A DNA stretch of 64,000 bases from Saccharothrix sp. NRRL B-16314 (GCF_000716595.1 NZ_JNXC01000003.1:186001-250000), one strand, 5' to 3'; shown: positions 46,465 to 56,403, counted from the first letter of the stretch. The notes: a model not told the origin generated them from the sequence alone. A program made the numbers and translations.

Positions 46465-47571
46465 ATGACTGCCCTCCCCCTTGTTTTCGACGCGCCCAAG
46501 CGCGGTCTGCCGCCGCGCCACCTCGCCGACCTCTCCGCCGACCAGCGTCGAGAGGCCGTCGCCGCGCTCGGTGAGAAGCCGTTCCGCGCCGCGCAGCTGT
46601 CGAACCACTACTTCGGCCGGCTGACCGTCGATCCGGACGCGATGACCGACATCCCGGCTGCCGCCCGTGACCGCCTGGTCGCCGACCTGATGCCGCCGTT
46701 GTGGACGGAGCTGCGCAGCGTCGAGGCCGATGCCGGCACGACGCGCAAGACGTTGCTGCGAGCGCGCGACGGGACGTTGGTCGAGAGCGTCCTGATGCGC
46801 TACCCCGACCGCGCGACCCTGTGCATCTCGTCGCAGGCGGGCTGCGGCATGGCGTGCCCGTTCTGCGCCACCGGCCAGGGCGGGCTGACCCGGAACCTGT
46901 CCACGGCGGAAATCGTGGACCAGGTGCGGCGTGGTGCGGCGGCCATGCGTGACGGCGAGCTGCCGGGCGGGCCGGGCCGGTTGTCGAACATCGTGTTCAT
47001 GGGCATGGGCGAGCCGCTGGCGAACTACCGTCGCGTGGTCGACGCGGTGCACCGCATCTGCGACCCCGCGCCCGACGGGTTGGGGATCTCGCAGCGCTCG
47101 GTGACGGTGTCGACGGTCGGGCTGGTGCCGGCGATCCGGAAGCTGACCGAGGAGAACCTCCAGGTGCGGCTCGCGGTTTCGCTGCACACGCCGGACGACG
47201 AGTTGCGCGATACGCTCGTGCCGGTCAACACCAGGTGGAAGGTCTCCGAGGTCATGGAGGCCGCGCGGGGTTACGCGGACAAGACCGGTCGCCGGGTGTC
47301 GATCGAGTACGCCCTGATCCGCGACATCAACGACCAGCCGTGGCGCGCGGACATGCTGGGCAAGCTGCTGCGCCGGCACCTGGGCCGGCTCGTGCACGTC
47401 AACGTCATCCCGCTGAACCCGACGCCGGGTTCGAAGTGGGACGCGTCGCCGAAGCCCGTGGAACGCGAGTTCGTCCGCCGCGTCAACGACCAGGGCGTCG
47501 CCTGCACCGTCCGCGACACCCGAGGCCAGGAAATCGCCGCCGCCTGCGGTCAGCTCGCCGCCGAGGGCTGA
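46465..47571 (+). CDS. rlmN: Dual-specificity rRNA/tRNA adenine-C2 methyltransferase RlmN
   Basis: 368 residues. Radical-SAM enzyme that methylates A2503 in 23S rRNA and A37 in tRNA. The cluster motif CGMACPFC, the [11 protein letters not shown] motif, and the C-terminal catalytic cysteine region ([19 protein letters not shown]) are present. ATG at 46465 with GGACGG upstream; earlier in-frame GTG is rejected. Convergent with the AbiE toxin remnant, whose stop lies 4 bp from its own. Confidence 0.95.
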   Translation: MTALPLVFDAPKRGLPPRHLADLSADQRREAVAALGEKPFRAAQLSNHYFGRLTVDPDAMTDIPAAARDRLVADLMPPLWTELRSVEADAGTTRKTLLRARDGTLVESVLMRYPDRATLCISSQAGCGMACPFCATGQGGLTRNLSTAEIVDQVRRGAAAMRDGELPGGPGRLSNIVFMGMGEPLANYRRVVDAVHRICDPAPDGLGISQRSVTVSTVGLVPAIRKLTEENLQVRLAVSLHTPDDELRDTLVPVNTRWKVSEVMEAARGYADKTGRRVSIEYALIRDINDQPWRADMLGKLLRRHLGRLVHVNVIPLNPTPGSKWDASPKPVEREFVRRVNDQGVACTVRDTRGQEIAAACGQLAAEG

Positions 47572-47575
47572 CGAC

Positions 47576-48495
47576 TCACTCCCATTGACGACGCTCGAGC
47601 TGCCATGCACCCGCAGGTGCTTGCGGCTGCAGGAGTGGGCTGATGAAGGCATCGGCCAATGGGGTGACACCGTCGAGAGTGCGGTATTCGACGGGGAGTT
47701 CGCGAGCTTTGGCGGCTTCGGCACGATATCCCGCTGCCCAGGCCGGGTCGGGCACGGTGAAGGCACCCGGAATAATCAGGTGCGTACCAGCCGCCCGGCG
47801 TCGGTCCACTTCGGCATGCAGGGCTTCGTGGGCGGTCGCGCCGTTCAAAGCCGACTGATGTGCGATCAGGACCAGGTCGACCAGGTCCTTGAACCTGGTC
47901 GACGGCGCCAGTCGTTCGCCGTGGCGCTCGTACATCGCGGCGATCTTGTCTGCGACATGGTCCTCCAACGGCCACACGCGCACCGTCGGCCACGGGCCGG
48001 ATTCCATCGCGAATGGCGACTCCAGTCGCTCTACCAGCAGTTCGCCCACGGGATGAAGCTCGGCCGACACGACGTCGACGCTGACGGTCGAGAGTTGCCT
48101 CAAACCGAACATGACCTTGAAGCGCACTTTGCGGGAGGGGCGGTTCGCCGCTGTTTCACGCGATGTGTCGTGGTGGTCGAACCGCAGGTGGTCGCCGAGG
48201 TCCGTTGCCGCTACGCGATCAACGCGGCTACGGAGCTGTCAACAGTGGCTTCGTCGACAGTCCGCAGCAGGTCGATGTCCGTGGAATACCGGGCCTGAGG
48301 CCAACGCACCACAAGGACTGGGCCTCCCTTGAGCACCCAGCCGTCGCCATCGGAGTGGAACACCCGGGCCAACAAACGGCGGTGGTAGTAGCGCTCCGGC
48401 AGCTCACCGGTGGGAATTCCGGTGAGTTTCGACATGTTGGCGGCGCGAGCCTTCAGTGAACTGGTGAAGGCTTGCGGGCTCAGCGGTGGCAGCAT
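47576..48495 (-). pseudogene. AbiEii-type nucleotidyltransferase toxin, frameshifted
   Basis: The two halves of an AbiEii/AbiGii toxin lie in different frames. The N-terminal half (48495 to about 48211) begins MLPPLSPQAF and carries the nucleotidyltransferase motif WVLKGGPVLVVRW...STDIDLLR. It ends in a TAG at 48211; the continuation ATDLGDHLRFD and the rest (RFKVMFGLR..., DLVDLVLIAHQ) runs in the next frame to 47576. The shift sits near 48211-48220. The ATG at 48495 is 4 bp after the antitoxin stop, as in abiE operons. Either the toxin is lost, or the base is a sequencing error or a slippage site. The region looks a little lower in GC than its flanks. Confidence 0.8.
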
Positions 48496-48499
48496 CGTG

Positions 48500-49327
48500 T
48501 CACGATTCGTCGTTCGGTTCGAATGGTGGTTCCTGGCCCGACTCACGCCGAAGCAGGCGTTGGGCGATCTCTGGTGAGATGCGCGAAAGCTGTCCCCAGG
48601 TCACAGGCATCTTCTCAAGGTTCGACCATGTGGACCTTCCCAGCTCTTGCCAGGAGGTCGGGACGCTGATGTCGCGGATCGACAGGCCGAGGTGACCGAG
48701 AAGGTGATCCAGGAGGTCCGAGCCGTTACCACGCTTGGCCCCGTAACTGTGCGCGTACTGCCCGATCTGATCGGGTAGGTCCTGGAGTCGAACCTGCCCT
48801 GCTTCGACGGCCTGCCGGATGATCGTCGCGATGTGGCTCGCATCGATGTGCCGGTGCAGGAGGTCGCGGATCGTGCGGCTCGGGGTGGTGAGCGGAAGAC
48901 CGTCGAGGACGGTCACGTCGGAGTCCCTGAGATCCGCCCTGTGCAGTCGGACGCCCGGATCGCGCATCGTGCGCCTTCTCGGGACTGTCATCTCGACATG
49001 GGTGCCCGGCAGGTCGCCGAGGCCATGCAGTCGGGCGGCCGACTGGTGGGAAACCACCCCGCCATCCAGGTCCAGCTTAGGGCGCTCCCAGGCTGCCGTG
49101 GCCGGACGCAGACTCAGCCAGACTGCTTGCTCGGGCCGAGCGGGGGATGCGGTGGATGACGTCATCGCATGGACGCCGTGTCGTACGGGCTCGATCAGGT
49201 TGGCTGTCTTGAGTCGGTGCAGCGTGACGTCGTCGACTCCGACGAACAGCGCCTGTCTGGTGGTCACCATGCCCCACTGTCCGGCGGTGTACGCACCGAG
49301 CAGTTCGAGGGCCCGGACCGCATCCAT
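48500..49327 (-). CDS. AbiEi-type antitoxin (type IV toxin-antitoxin)
   Basis: 275 residues, intact. N-terminal winged helix (about 15-60, GQWGMVTTRQALFVGVDDVTLHRLK) and the AbiEi core domain with VVSHQSAARLHGLGDLP and VRLHRADLRDSDV, then a C-terminal part with LTTPSRTIRDLL. In abiE systems this protein represses its own promoter and counteracts AbiEii nucleotidyl transfer without direct toxin binding. It precedes the frameshifted toxin gene by 4 bp. ATG start at 49327. Operators candidates are at 49338-49386. Confidence 0.85.
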   Translation of the reverse strand: MDAVRALELLGAYTAGQWGMVTTRQALFVGVDDVTLHRLKTANLIEPVRHGVHAMTSSTASPARPEQAVWLSLRPATAAWERPKLDLDGGVVSHQSAARLHGLGDLPGTHVEMTVPRRRTMRDPGVRLHRADLRDSDVTVLDGLPLTTPSRTIRDLLHRHIDASHIATIIRQAVEAGQVRLQDLPDQIGQYAHSYGAKRGNGSDLLDHLLGHLGLSIRDISVPTSWQELGRSTWSNLEKMPVTWGQLSRISPEIAQRLLRRESGQEPPFEPNDES

Positions 49328-49337
49328 GCAGCAAATC

Positions 49338-49386
49338 TCACATGCTGTGACAGCGTTCCTTACGTCCTGGATGTAAGGAACGCTGT
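49338..49386. promoter_or_regulatory. Inverted repeats upstream of abiEi
   Basis: A 13-bp palindrome TCACATGCTGTGA (49338-49350) is joined to a perfect 14-bp inverted repeat ACAGCGTTCCTTAC (49350-49363) with 49373-49386 around a 9-base loop. The start of abiEi is 11 bp away. Fits AbiEi autorepression; the hairpin could also end the DUF2631 transcript upstream. Confidence 0.55.
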
Positions 49387-49447
49387 GTCGTTGAAGCGCG
49401 TTCGTCCGGGGATTCTGGCGGGAGAATCGATCGAAGCCCTGGTGGGG

Positions 49448-49705
49448 CTAGCGGCGCCAGGAGGTGCGGCTGCGGACCTGGTCCCAGACCAGGAGGGCGG
49501 CCATGGTGATGCCGGTGATGATGACCCAGAGGTTCTCGGTCTGGCCGTGGTGGTTGCCGATCAGCAGGGAGAAGACACCCAGGGTCGACAGCCAGCCGGC
49601 GATCTTGATGCCCCTGGGGAACCCGCCGTGCCAGCCCCACTCGGCCGACGGCTCCTCGTGGGGGTCGACCGCCCGACGCTTGGCCAGTTCCGAGGACGAA
49701 GACAC
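49448..49705 (-). CDS. DUF2631 membrane protein
   Basis: 85 residues with the GTG at 49705 (96 with the GTG at 49738). DUF2631, a small actinobacterial protein: EEPSAEWGWHG followed by two hydrophobic segments (IKIAGWLSTLGVFSLLIG and LWVIITGITMAALLVW). Function unknown. The shorter start has GGAAGG upstream and fits known homologues better, but the choice is uncertain. No operon partner apparent. Confidence 0.8.
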   Translation of the reverse strand: MSSSSELAKRRAVDPHEEPSAEWGWHGGFPRGIKIAGWLSTLGVFSLLIGNHHGQTENLWVIITGITMAALLVWDQVRSRTSWRR

Positions 49706-49874
49706 AGCCGCACGACCTTCCTGCCCGATCATGTTCACCTACGCCGGTCATCGTCGCACACGCGCGCGCGACCCCGGACGTGAGGTGCGCGGCACTCCGC
49801 CCGCGTCGACCTGCGTCAACTTTCGTCGGAAACGTTCGAGACCAACGAACGCGGCCGGCGACCAGGTGATTCTT

Positions 49875-49880
49875 TAACGT
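49875..49880 (+). promoter_or_regulatory. -10 box TAACGT, leaderless layout
   Basis: TAACGT ends 8 bp before the GTG at 49889 of the histidine kinase gene. Confidence 0.4.
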
Positions 49881-49888
49881 TGTCGCCC

Positions 49889-51535
49889 GTGACGTCTGTC
49901 GTTCAGCGGCTCCGGCCCGTCCTGCCGGACTTCCAGGAGGCGCCCGCCGCATTCCTGCGCACCCACGCCGAACGCCTCGGCCAGCTCACACCGTGGCGCG
50001 TGGGACGTGAGGTGCTGGCGGTCCTCGTCCTGCTCTGCCTCGACGTCTTCCCCGGCTGGTTCGTCGGCGACTGGAGCCTGTCCGGCTGGCTCCTGGTGGC
50101 CGTCGGCATCGGCTACGTGGCGCTCTACCTGGCCCGACTGCTGTTCCCGGCACTCGCCCTGCTGCTCGGCACGTGGGTCGTGTTCAGCTCGGAGCACGGC
50201 GGCATCGCGATGGTCATCATGCTCTCCTACGCCGCCGGCTACCGGATCGAACCGTGGCAGCGCGCGCTGCGCACCGCCGTCCTCGCGCTCGCCCTCCACA
50301 TGATCGCTTGGGACGTGTCCAGCCCCGGCCTGTCCGGCCCGTTCGGTTCCTGGGTGATGCTCACCGTCTACGGCATGGTCATCGCCCTCCCGTTCCTGAT
50401 CGGCCGGTACGCCGCCCAGCGCAACGCCCTGGTCGCGGCGCTCCAGGAGCGCGAGGAACGGGTCGAGCGCGAACGCCGGATGGTGTCGCGCCAGGTCCGG
50501 CTGCGCGAGCGCAACCGGATCGCCCAGGACATGCACGACAGCCTCGGCCACCGGCTCAGCCTCATCTCCGTGCACGCGGGCGCGTTGACGCTGGACACCG
50601 GCCTCGACGACCGCCAGCGCGAAGCGGTGCAGGTGTTGCGCAGCGCCGCCCTCACCGCGATGGAGGAGCTGCGCGGCGTGATCGGCGTGCTGCGGCGCGA
50701 CGAGGAGCCTGAAGAGGACCAGGTGCGGCGGACCGTCGACGCCATCGACGAGCTGGTCGACGGCGCGCGCAGGGCGGGCGTGCGGGTGAGCCTGGTCCGC
50801 GGCGGCCAACCCGTTCCGCTGCCCGCGAAGGTCAGCCACGCCGCCTACCGGATCGCCCAGGAAGGCCTCACCAACGCCAACAAGCACGCGCCGGGCGCGA
50901 GCGTCCAGGTCACCGTCAAGTACGAGCCGGACGCCCTCGTGGTGGAGGTCCGCAACAACCCGCCGCGGGTCAAGCTGCCCAAGGGCTCCGGGTTCGGCCT
51001 GATCGGCCTCGGCGAACGGGTCCGGCTGGCGGGCGGCATGCTGCACGTCGGCGAGATGCCCACCGGCGGCTTCCGGATCGCCGCCGTGCTGCCGTACGAG
51101 GACACGGCGGCGGCGGGCGACGAGCCGTCCGACGACGAGCCGGACGTGGAGTCGACCGGGCGGGTCAAGCCCACCGGCATCCGCAAGTGGGCGGGTGTCG
51201 GCTCGATCCTGCTGGCCGGGATCGTCGTGGTCGTGGTCGTCGGCGGCTACACGTGGCTCGGGACGCAGCCCGTCACCAAAGTGGTGTCCGACGAGTTGTA
51301 CGACTCGGTGTCGGTCGGGCAGTCGGAGGCAGAGGTGATGGCGGGGCTGCCGGGTGGCGCCGAGCCGCCGCTCGGTGACATCAGGTCCGACGCCGGACCG
51401 GAACCCGCGGGGTCGCGGTGCGAGTACCGCGTGGCCGACCGGCAGACCTACACGTCGCGGGCCACCAAGATCGTGCGGTTCTGCTTCAAGGACGGCAAGC
51501 TCGTCGAGAAGAACACCCACCTGCAGGGGATGTGA
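49889..51535 (+). CDS. Sensor histidine kinase (NarL-type) with extracytoplasmic C-terminal domain
   Basis: 548 residues. Five or six N-terminal membrane segments (to about residue 175), then a HisKA_3 dimerisation domain with the phospho-acceptor in IAQDMHDSLGHRLS and a HATPase with QEGLTNANKHA (N box) and GSGFGLIGLGERV (G box). Unlike most such kinases, it continues through an acidic linker into one more membrane segment (SILLAGIVVVVVVGGY) and an ~85-residue domain with two cysteines and a VGQSEAEVMAGLPG motif like BamE/SmpA-type modules. This part should lie outside the membrane. The partner response regulator follows after 2 bp. Confidence 0.88.
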   Translation: MTSVVQRLRPVLPDFQEAPAAFLRTHAERLGQLTPWRVGREVLAVLVLLCLDVFPGWFVGDWSLSGWLLVAVGIGYVALYLARLLFPALALLLGTWVVFSSEHGGIAMVIMLSYAAGYRIEPWQRALRTAVLALALHMIAWDVSSPGLSGPFGSWVMLTVYGMVIALPFLIGRYAAQRNALVAALQEREERVERERRMVSRQVRLRERNRIAQDMHDSLGHRLSLISVHAGALTLDTGLDDRQREAVQVLRSAALTAMEELRGVIGVLRRDEEPEEDQVRRTVDAIDELVDGARRAGVRVSLVRGGQPVPLPAKVSHAAYRIAQEGLTNANKHAPGASVQVTVKYEPDALVVEVRNNPPRVKLPKGSGFGLIGLGERVRLAGGMLHVGEMPTGGFRIAAVLPYEDTAAAGDEPSDDEPDVESTGRVKPTGIRKWAGVGSILLAGIVVVVVVGGYTWLGTQPVTKVVSDELYDSVSVGQSEAEVMAGLPGGAEPPLGDIRSDAGPEPAGSRCEYRVADRQTYTSRATKIVRFCFKDGKLVEKNTHLQGM

Positions 51536-51537
51536 AC

Positions 51538-52194
51538 GTGATCCGGGTCCTCATCGCCGACGACGAGCCGCTGATGCGCGCGGGAATCAAAGCCATCCTC
51601 GGCACCGCCGACGACATCGACCTGGTCGCCGAGGCCGGTGACGGGCGGGAGGCGGTGCGCATCGCCCTCGAACGGAGGGTGGACGTGGCCGTGCTCGACA
51701 TCCGGATGCCGCGCCTGGACGGCCTCGCGGCGGCCCGTGAGCTGAAGTCCGTCGCGCCGTCGGTGCGGGTGGTGATGCTGACCACGTTCGGCGAGGACGA
51801 CAACATCGTCCGGGCGCTGTCCGACGGCGCGGCCGGTTTCCTGCTCAAGGACTCGGCGCCCGAGGAACTGCTGCGAGCGGTGCGCGCCGTGCACGCGGGG
51901 GAGGCGTACCTGTCGCCGATGGTGACCAGCCGGGTGGTCGGGATGGTCGCCCAGGTGGGTCAACCGCGTCGCCAGGAGGCGATGCGCCAGGTCGAGGGGC
52001 TGACCGACCGGGAGGTCGAGGTGCTGGCGCTGCTCGGGCTCGGCATGTCGAACGCGGACGTCGGCCAGCGGCTGCACATGAGCGAGGCGACGGTGAAGAC
52101 CTACGTGAGCCGGTTGCTGGCGAAGCTGGGGCTCACGAACCGGGTGCAGGCGGCCCTGCTGGCACGGGACGCCGGGCTCAACCCCCAGCCGTAG
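51538..52194 (+). CDS. LuxR/NarL-type response regulator
   Basis: 218 residues. Receiver domain (about 1-120; acidic pair DDEP, phospho-Asp in VAVLDIRMP, Lys in LLKDSAPEE) and LuxR-type helix-turn-helix (LTDREVEVLALLGLGMSNADVGQRLHMSEATVKTYVSRLL). Partner of the preceding kinase. The GTG at 51538 has GGGG ~8 bp upstream; a GTG at 51532 would overlap the kinase stop. Targets unknown. A strong terminator follows. Confidence 0.92.
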   Translation: MIRVLIADDEPLMRAGIKAILGTADDIDLVAEAGDGREAVRIALERRVDVAVLDIRMPRLDGLAAARELKSVAPSVRVVMLTTFGEDDNIVRALSDGAAGFLLKDSAPEELLRAVRAVHAGEAYLSPMVTSRVVGMVAQVGQPRRQEAMRQVEGLTDREVEVLALLGLGMSNADVGQRLHMSEATVKTYVSRLLAKLGLTNRVQAALLARDAGLNPQP

Positions 52195-52238
52195 GGGTCT
52201 CAGCGTCCGTAGGGGTTCGCGTACAGGGGGCAGACAGG

Positions 52239-52274
52239 GGAGTGCCCCCACCGACGGATCGGCGGGGGCACTCC
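52239..52274. terminator. Bidirectional terminator
   Basis: GGAGTGCCCCC (52239-52249) pairs with GGGGGCACTCC (52264-52274), with an inner CCGA/TCGG pair. Between the convergent response regulator and GlsB-like genes. Confidence 0.85.
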
Positions 52275-52304
52275 ACGGAGTGGTTTCGGTGTGTAGGCGG
52301 AGTG

Positions 52305-52571
52305 TTATGCCCTGGCTCGGCTACCCGTCACCATGCGGTAGATGCCCAACACGATGAGCGAACCGAGGATGGCCAGCAACCAGGTGCCCAGGTCGAAGAA
52401 CGTGCTGATGTCGGTGCCGAAGATCGCACGGCCGATGAACCCGCCGATGATGGCGCCGACAATGCCGAGCAGCATCGTGATGATGATGCCGCCGGGGTCC
52501 CGACCTGGCATGATGGCCTTGGCGATGGCACCCGCGATGAGGCCGAGGACGATCCAACCCAAGATGCCCAC
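52305..52571 (-). CDS. GlsB/YeaQ/YmgE family stress-response membrane protein
   Basis: 88 residues with three hydrophobic segments and the glycine-rich family pattern (GWIVLGLIAGAIAKAIMPG, GIVGAIIGGFIGRAIFG). Small inner-membrane protein of unknown mechanism, linked to stress in other bacteria. GTG start with GGAAGGAGAG upstream. Divergent from dxr. Confidence 0.9.
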   Translation of the reverse strand: MGILGWIVLGLIAGAIAKAIMPGRDPGGIIITMLLGIVGAIIGGFIGRAIFGTDISTFFDLGTWLLAILGSLIVLGIYRMVTGSRARA

Positions 52572-52727
52572 GGGGGCTCTCCTTCCTGATGGCCGCGACG
52601 GGCTGATCCGTCGTGGCGCTTGATCAGGGAGTGCCCACGAACGGGTGATACCACGCCTCCGTTACCGTTCCGTTATCGAAGTACCGCTGTGCGTGCTATC
52701 AGGTTGGTTCCGGAACAATGGGCGGTG

Positions 52728-53948
52728 ATGAGCACACCACGCACGGTTCTGGTCCTCGGTTCCACGGGCTCCGTCGGCACCCAGGCACTCGACGTCATCG
52801 CCGCCAACCGCGACCGCTTCACCGTGGTCGGACTCGCCGCGGGCGGCGCTGATCCCGCGACCCTCGCCGCCCAGGCCGTCGAGTTCGGGGTCGAGGCCGT
52901 CGCCGTGGCCCGTGCCACCGCGGTCGAGGACGTGACGCTCGCCCTCTACGCCGAGGCGCAGCGGCGCGGCTACCCGCAGGGCGCGTTCAAGCTGCCGCGC
53001 ATCCTGGCCGGGCCGACCGCGATGACCGACCTGGTCGACTCCACCCCGGCGGACGTGGTGCTCAACGGCATCACCGGGTCCATCGGACTGGCGCCGACGC
53101 TGCACGCCCTCAAGAGCGGCGCGACGCTCGCCCTGGCGAACAAGGAATCGCTGATCGCGGGCGGTCCGCTGGTGCTCAAGGCCGCCGCGCCCGGCCAGAT
53201 CGTGCCGGTCGACTCCGAGCACTCGGCGCTCGCCCAGTGCCTGCGCGGCGGCCGGTCCGACGAGGTCGCCAAGCTCGTCCTGACGGCGTCCGGCGGCCCG
53301 TTCCGCGGTCGCACCCGCGCCGAACTCGCGGGCGTCACCGCGAGCGAGGCCATGGCGCACCCGACCTGGTCCATGGGCCCGGTCATCACCGTCAACTCGG
53401 CCAGCCTGGTCAACAAGGGCCTGGAGCTGATCGAGGCACGGCTGCTGTTCGACGTGCCCTACGACCGCATCGACGTGGTGGTGCACCCGCAGTCCATCGT
53501 GCACTCGATGGTCACGTTCACCGACGGCTCCACGCTCGCCCAGGCCAGCCCGCCGGACATGAAGCTGCCGATCGCGCTGGCCCTCGGCTGGCCCGACCGC
53601 ATCCCCGGCGCCGCCGCCGCGTGTACTTTCGACGTGGCGACGGCGTGGACGTTCGAGCCGCTGGACGACGACACGTTCCCGGCGGTGCGACTCGCCCGGC
53701 AGGCCGGTTCCGGCGGGGGTTGCCTCCCGGCGGTGTACAACGCGGCGAACGAGGAAGCGGTCGCGGTCTTCCTCGACGGCGGCACGTCGTTCACCTCCAT
53801 CGTGGACACTGTCGAGCGGGTGCTCCAGGAGGCGGGCGGCTGGGCGCGCGAGCCGGTCGACGTCGCCGAGGTGCTCGCGGCGGAGGATTGGGCCCGGGCG
53901 AGGGCGCGGGAACTCGTGTCCACTTCGGTGGGGTCTGGAAAGGACTGA
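52728..53948 (+). CDS. dxr: 1-Deoxy-D-xylulose 5-phosphate reductoisomerase
   Basis: 406 residues. Second step of the MEP isoprenoid pathway, NADPH-dependent. N-terminal [16 protein letters not shown], the [11 protein letters not shown] motif, the metal site DSEHSA and the [15 protein letters not shown] loop are present. ATG at 52728; the upstream open frame lacks family similarity. Starts a dxr-rip-ispG run in which the next gene follows after 1 bp; ispG, a later MEP enzyme, is downstream. Confidence 0.96.
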   Translation: MSTPRTVLVLGSTGSVGTQALDVIAANRDRFTVVGLAAGGADPATLAAQAVEFGVEAVAVARATAVEDVTLALYAEAQRRGYPQGAFKLPRILAGPTAMTDLVDSTPADVVLNGITGSIGLAPTLHALKSGATLALANKESLIAGGPLVLKAAAPGQIVPVDSEHSALAQCLRGGRSDEVAKLVLTASGGPFRGRTRAELAGVTASEAMAHPTWSMGPVITVNSASLVNKGLELIEARLLFDVPYDRIDVVVHPQSIVHSMVTFTDGSTLAQASPPDMKLPIALALGWPDRIPGAAAACTFDVATAWTFEPLDDDTFPAVRLARQAGSGGGCLPAVYNAANEEAVAVFLDGGTSFTSIVDTVERVLQEAGGWAREPVDVAEVLAAEDWARARARELVSTSVGSGKD

Positions 53949-53949
53949 C

Positions 53950-55146
53950 GTGCTCGTTTTTCTGGGCATTCTGCTGTTCGCGCTGCTGATCGGCATCTCG
54001 ATCGCGCTGCACGAGCTGGGTCACCTGGCGACCGCGAAGATGTTCGGGATGAAGGTGACCCGGTACTTCATCGGGTTCGGCCCGCGCATCTTCTCGTTCC
54101 GCCGGGGCGAGACCGAGTACGGCCTCAAGGCCATCCCGGCGGGCGGGTTCTGCGAGATCGTCGGCATGACCGCGCTGGACGAGGTCGCACCGGCGGACCA
54201 GCACCGCGCGTTCAACCGGCAGAAGACCTGGAAGCGCGTCGTCGTGCTGTCCGCGGGCTCCATCACCCACTTCATCGTCGGCTTCATCATCCTGTACTTC
54301 ATGGCCTTCACCATGGGCATCCCGAACCTTCGGGACACCCCCATGGTCGCCGAGGTCACGCCGTGCGTGCAGAGCAGCACGGAAGCGGACTGCGCGCCCG
54401 GCGCGCCTTCACCGGCCAAGGACGCGGGCTTCCAGGCCGGCGACGAGATCGTGGCCGTGGCGGGCGCGGCGACCCCCACGTGGACCGACGTGCTGGAGAA
54501 GACCCGCCTGCGGTCCGGCACGACCGACTTCAAGGTGCTCCGCGACGGTGAGGAGATCACACTCACCGCGGACGTCGCGCGGGTCGACCGCGAGATGCGG
54601 CGCAAGGACGGCAGCACCTACAAGTCCGAGGTCGGCGCGATCGGGATCATCCACCAGCGCAACTTCGAGTACAACCCGCTGACCGCGATCGGCGGCGCCA
54701 CCTCGTTCACCGGCACGATGTTCGAGAACACGTGGGAGGGCCTGCTCCGGTTCCCGCAGAAGATCCCCGCCGTGATCGAGGCGATCGGCGGCGGCGAGCG
54801 CGACATCGACAGCCCGGTGAGCGTGGTCGGCGCGAGCCGGCTCGGCGGCGAGGCGGTCGACCGCGGCCTGTGGCAGCTGTTCTGGTTGATGCTGGCGGGG
54901 CTGAACTTCTTCGTCGGTGTGTTCAACCTCCTGCCGCTGCTGCCGCTTGACGGTGGTCACATCGCCGTCAACCTGTACGAACGGGTGCGAAACTGGATCC
55001 GGAAGCTTCGCGGCCTGCCGGACGGCGCCCCGGTCAACTACCTGCGGCTGTTGCCGCTCACCTACTTCGTGATCTTCGTCGGCGGCTCGGTCACCTTGCT
55101 GACGATCACCGCGGACATCGTCAACCCCATCAAGCTCTTCCAGTGA
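53950..55146 (+). CDS. Site-2 protease, M50 family (Rip1/RseP-like)
   Basis: 398 residues. Intramembrane zinc protease that cleaves membrane-bound regulators such as anti-sigma factors. HELGH zinc motif near the N-terminus (about residues 21-25), the first membrane segment before it, a PDZ domain (about 130-215: AKDAGFQAGDEIVAVAG), and the second motif PLLPLDGGH near the C-terminus. GTG start 1 bp after dxr; the same order dxr-rip-gcpE is found in Mycobacterium. Likely co-transcribed with the MEP genes. Confidence 0.94.
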   Translation: MLVFLGILLFALLIGISIALHELGHLATAKMFGMKVTRYFIGFGPRIFSFRRGETEYGLKAIPAGGFCEIVGMTALDEVAPADQHRAFNRQKTWKRVVVLSAGSITHFIVGFIILYFMAFTMGIPNLRDTPMVAEVTPCVQSSTEADCAPGAPSPAKDAGFQAGDEIVAVAGAATPTWTDVLEKTRLRSGTTDFKVLRDGEEITLTADVARVDREMRRKDGSTYKSEVGAIGIIHQRNFEYNPLTAIGGATSFTGTMFENTWEGLLRFPQKIPAVIEAIGGGERDIDSPVSVVGASRLGGEAVDRGLWQLFWLMLAGLNFFVGVFNLLPLLPLDGGHIAVNLYERVRNWIRKLRGLPDGAPVNYLRLLPLTYFVIFVGGSVTLLTITADIVNPIKLFQ

Positions 55147-55159
55147 GAGGTGCTAGTCC

Positions 55160-56317
55160 ATGAGCAACGGCGTCATGCTCGGTATCCCGGCGATGCCGCC
55201 GCCGGTGTTGTCGGAACGGCGCAAGACCCGCCAGCTCATGGTGGGTTCGGTGGGTGTCGGCAGCGAGTTCCCGGTGTCGGTGCAGTCGATGACGACGACG
55301 GTGACCGCCGATGTGAACGCGACGCTGCAGCAGATCGCTGAGCTGACGGCGGCGGGCTGCGACATCGTGCGGGTGGCGTGCCCGTCGCAGGACGACGCGG
55401 ACGCGTTGGCGCAGATCGCGCGGAAGTCGCAGATCCCGGTGATCGCGGACATCCACTTCCAGCCGAAGTACGTGTTCGCGGCGATCGAGGCCGGGTGCGC
55501 GGCGGTGCGGGTCAACCCGGGGAACATCAAGAAGTTCGACGACAAGGTGAAGGAGATCGCGGCGGCGGCCCGGGAGCACGGGACGCCGATCCGGATCGGG
55601 GTGAACGCGGGGTCGCTGGACCCGCGGTTGATGGAGAAGTACGGGAAGGCGACGCCCGAGGCGCTGGCGGAGTCGGCGCTGTGGGAGGCGTCGCTGTTCG
55701 CCGAGCACGACTTCCACGACCTGAAGATCTCGGTGAAGCACAACGACCCGGTGGTGATGGTTCGGGCCTACGAACTGCTCGCCGAGCAGTGCGACTACCC
55801 GCTGCACCTGGGCGTGACGGAGGCGGGTCCGGCGTTCCAGGGGACGATCAAGTCCGCGGTGGCGTTCGGCGCGTTGTTGCGGCAGGGCATCGGGGACACG
55901 ATCCGGGTGTCGCTGTCGGCTCCTCCGGTGGAGGAGGTCAAGGTCGGCCACCAGATCCTCCAGTCGCTGAACCTGCGGCCCCGGAAGCTGGAGATCGTGT
56001 CGTGCCCGTCGTGCGGTCGCGCGCAGGTCGACGTGTACACGCTCGCGGAGCAGGTCACGGCCGGTCTGGAGGGCATGGAGGTGCCGCTGCGGGTCGCCGT
56101 GATGGGCTGCGTGGTGAACGGTCCAGGTGAGGCGCGCGAGGCGGACCTCGGCGTGGCGTCGGGCAACGGCAAGGGTCAGATCTTCGTGAAGGGCAAGGTC
56201 GTGAAGACCGTGCCCGAGCACCAGATCGTGGAGACCCTGATCGAGGAGGCCATGCGCATCGCCGAGGAGATGGGCGAGGCCGTCGAAGGCGGCGAACCGG
56301 TCGTGACGGTCGGCTGA
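55160..56317 (+). CDS. ispG: 4-Hydroxy-3-methylbut-2-enyl diphosphate synthase (IspG/GcpE)
   Basis: 385 residues. Fe4S4 enzyme of the MEP pathway converting MEcPP to HMBPP. TIM barrel with [12 protein letters not shown] and [12 protein letters not shown], and C-terminal cluster cysteines in [12 protein letters not shown] and [14 protein letters not shown] with GAGAGGTG upstream, 13 bp after the protease gene. A codon-level shift to G/C-rich third positions continues through it without interruption. Confidence 0.96.
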   Translation: MSNGVMLGIPAMPPPVLSERRKTRQLMVGSVGVGSEFPVSVQSMTTTVTADVNATLQQIAELTAAGCDIVRVACPSQDDADALAQIARKSQIPVIADIHFQPKYVFAAIEAGCAAVRVNPGNIKKFDDKVKEIAAAAREHGTPIRIGVNAGSLDPRLMEKYGKATPEALAESALWEASLFAEHDFHDLKISVKHNDPVVMVRAYELLAEQCDYPLHLGVTEAGPAFQGTIKSAVAFGALLRQGIGDTIRVSLSAPPVEEVKVGHQILQSLNLRPRKLEIVSCPSCGRAQVDVYTLAEQVTAGLEGMEVPLRVAVMGCVVNGPGEAREADLGVASGNGKGQIFVKGKVVKTVPEHQIVETLIEEAMRIAEEMGEAVEGGEPVVTVG

Positions 56318-56403
56318 CCGGTCCGGCCGGACGGGCGGTGCGGGAGTCGGCTGAGCGGGTGGCGGACGCGCGGTCGACGCGGTCCATCTGGCAGGCTTGA
56401 GAC

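Noticed and set aside
47576..48546. Two separate small genes on the minus strand (111 and 183 residues)
   Set aside because: Together they make one AbiEii protein when the frame is shifted near 48211; treated as one broken gene.
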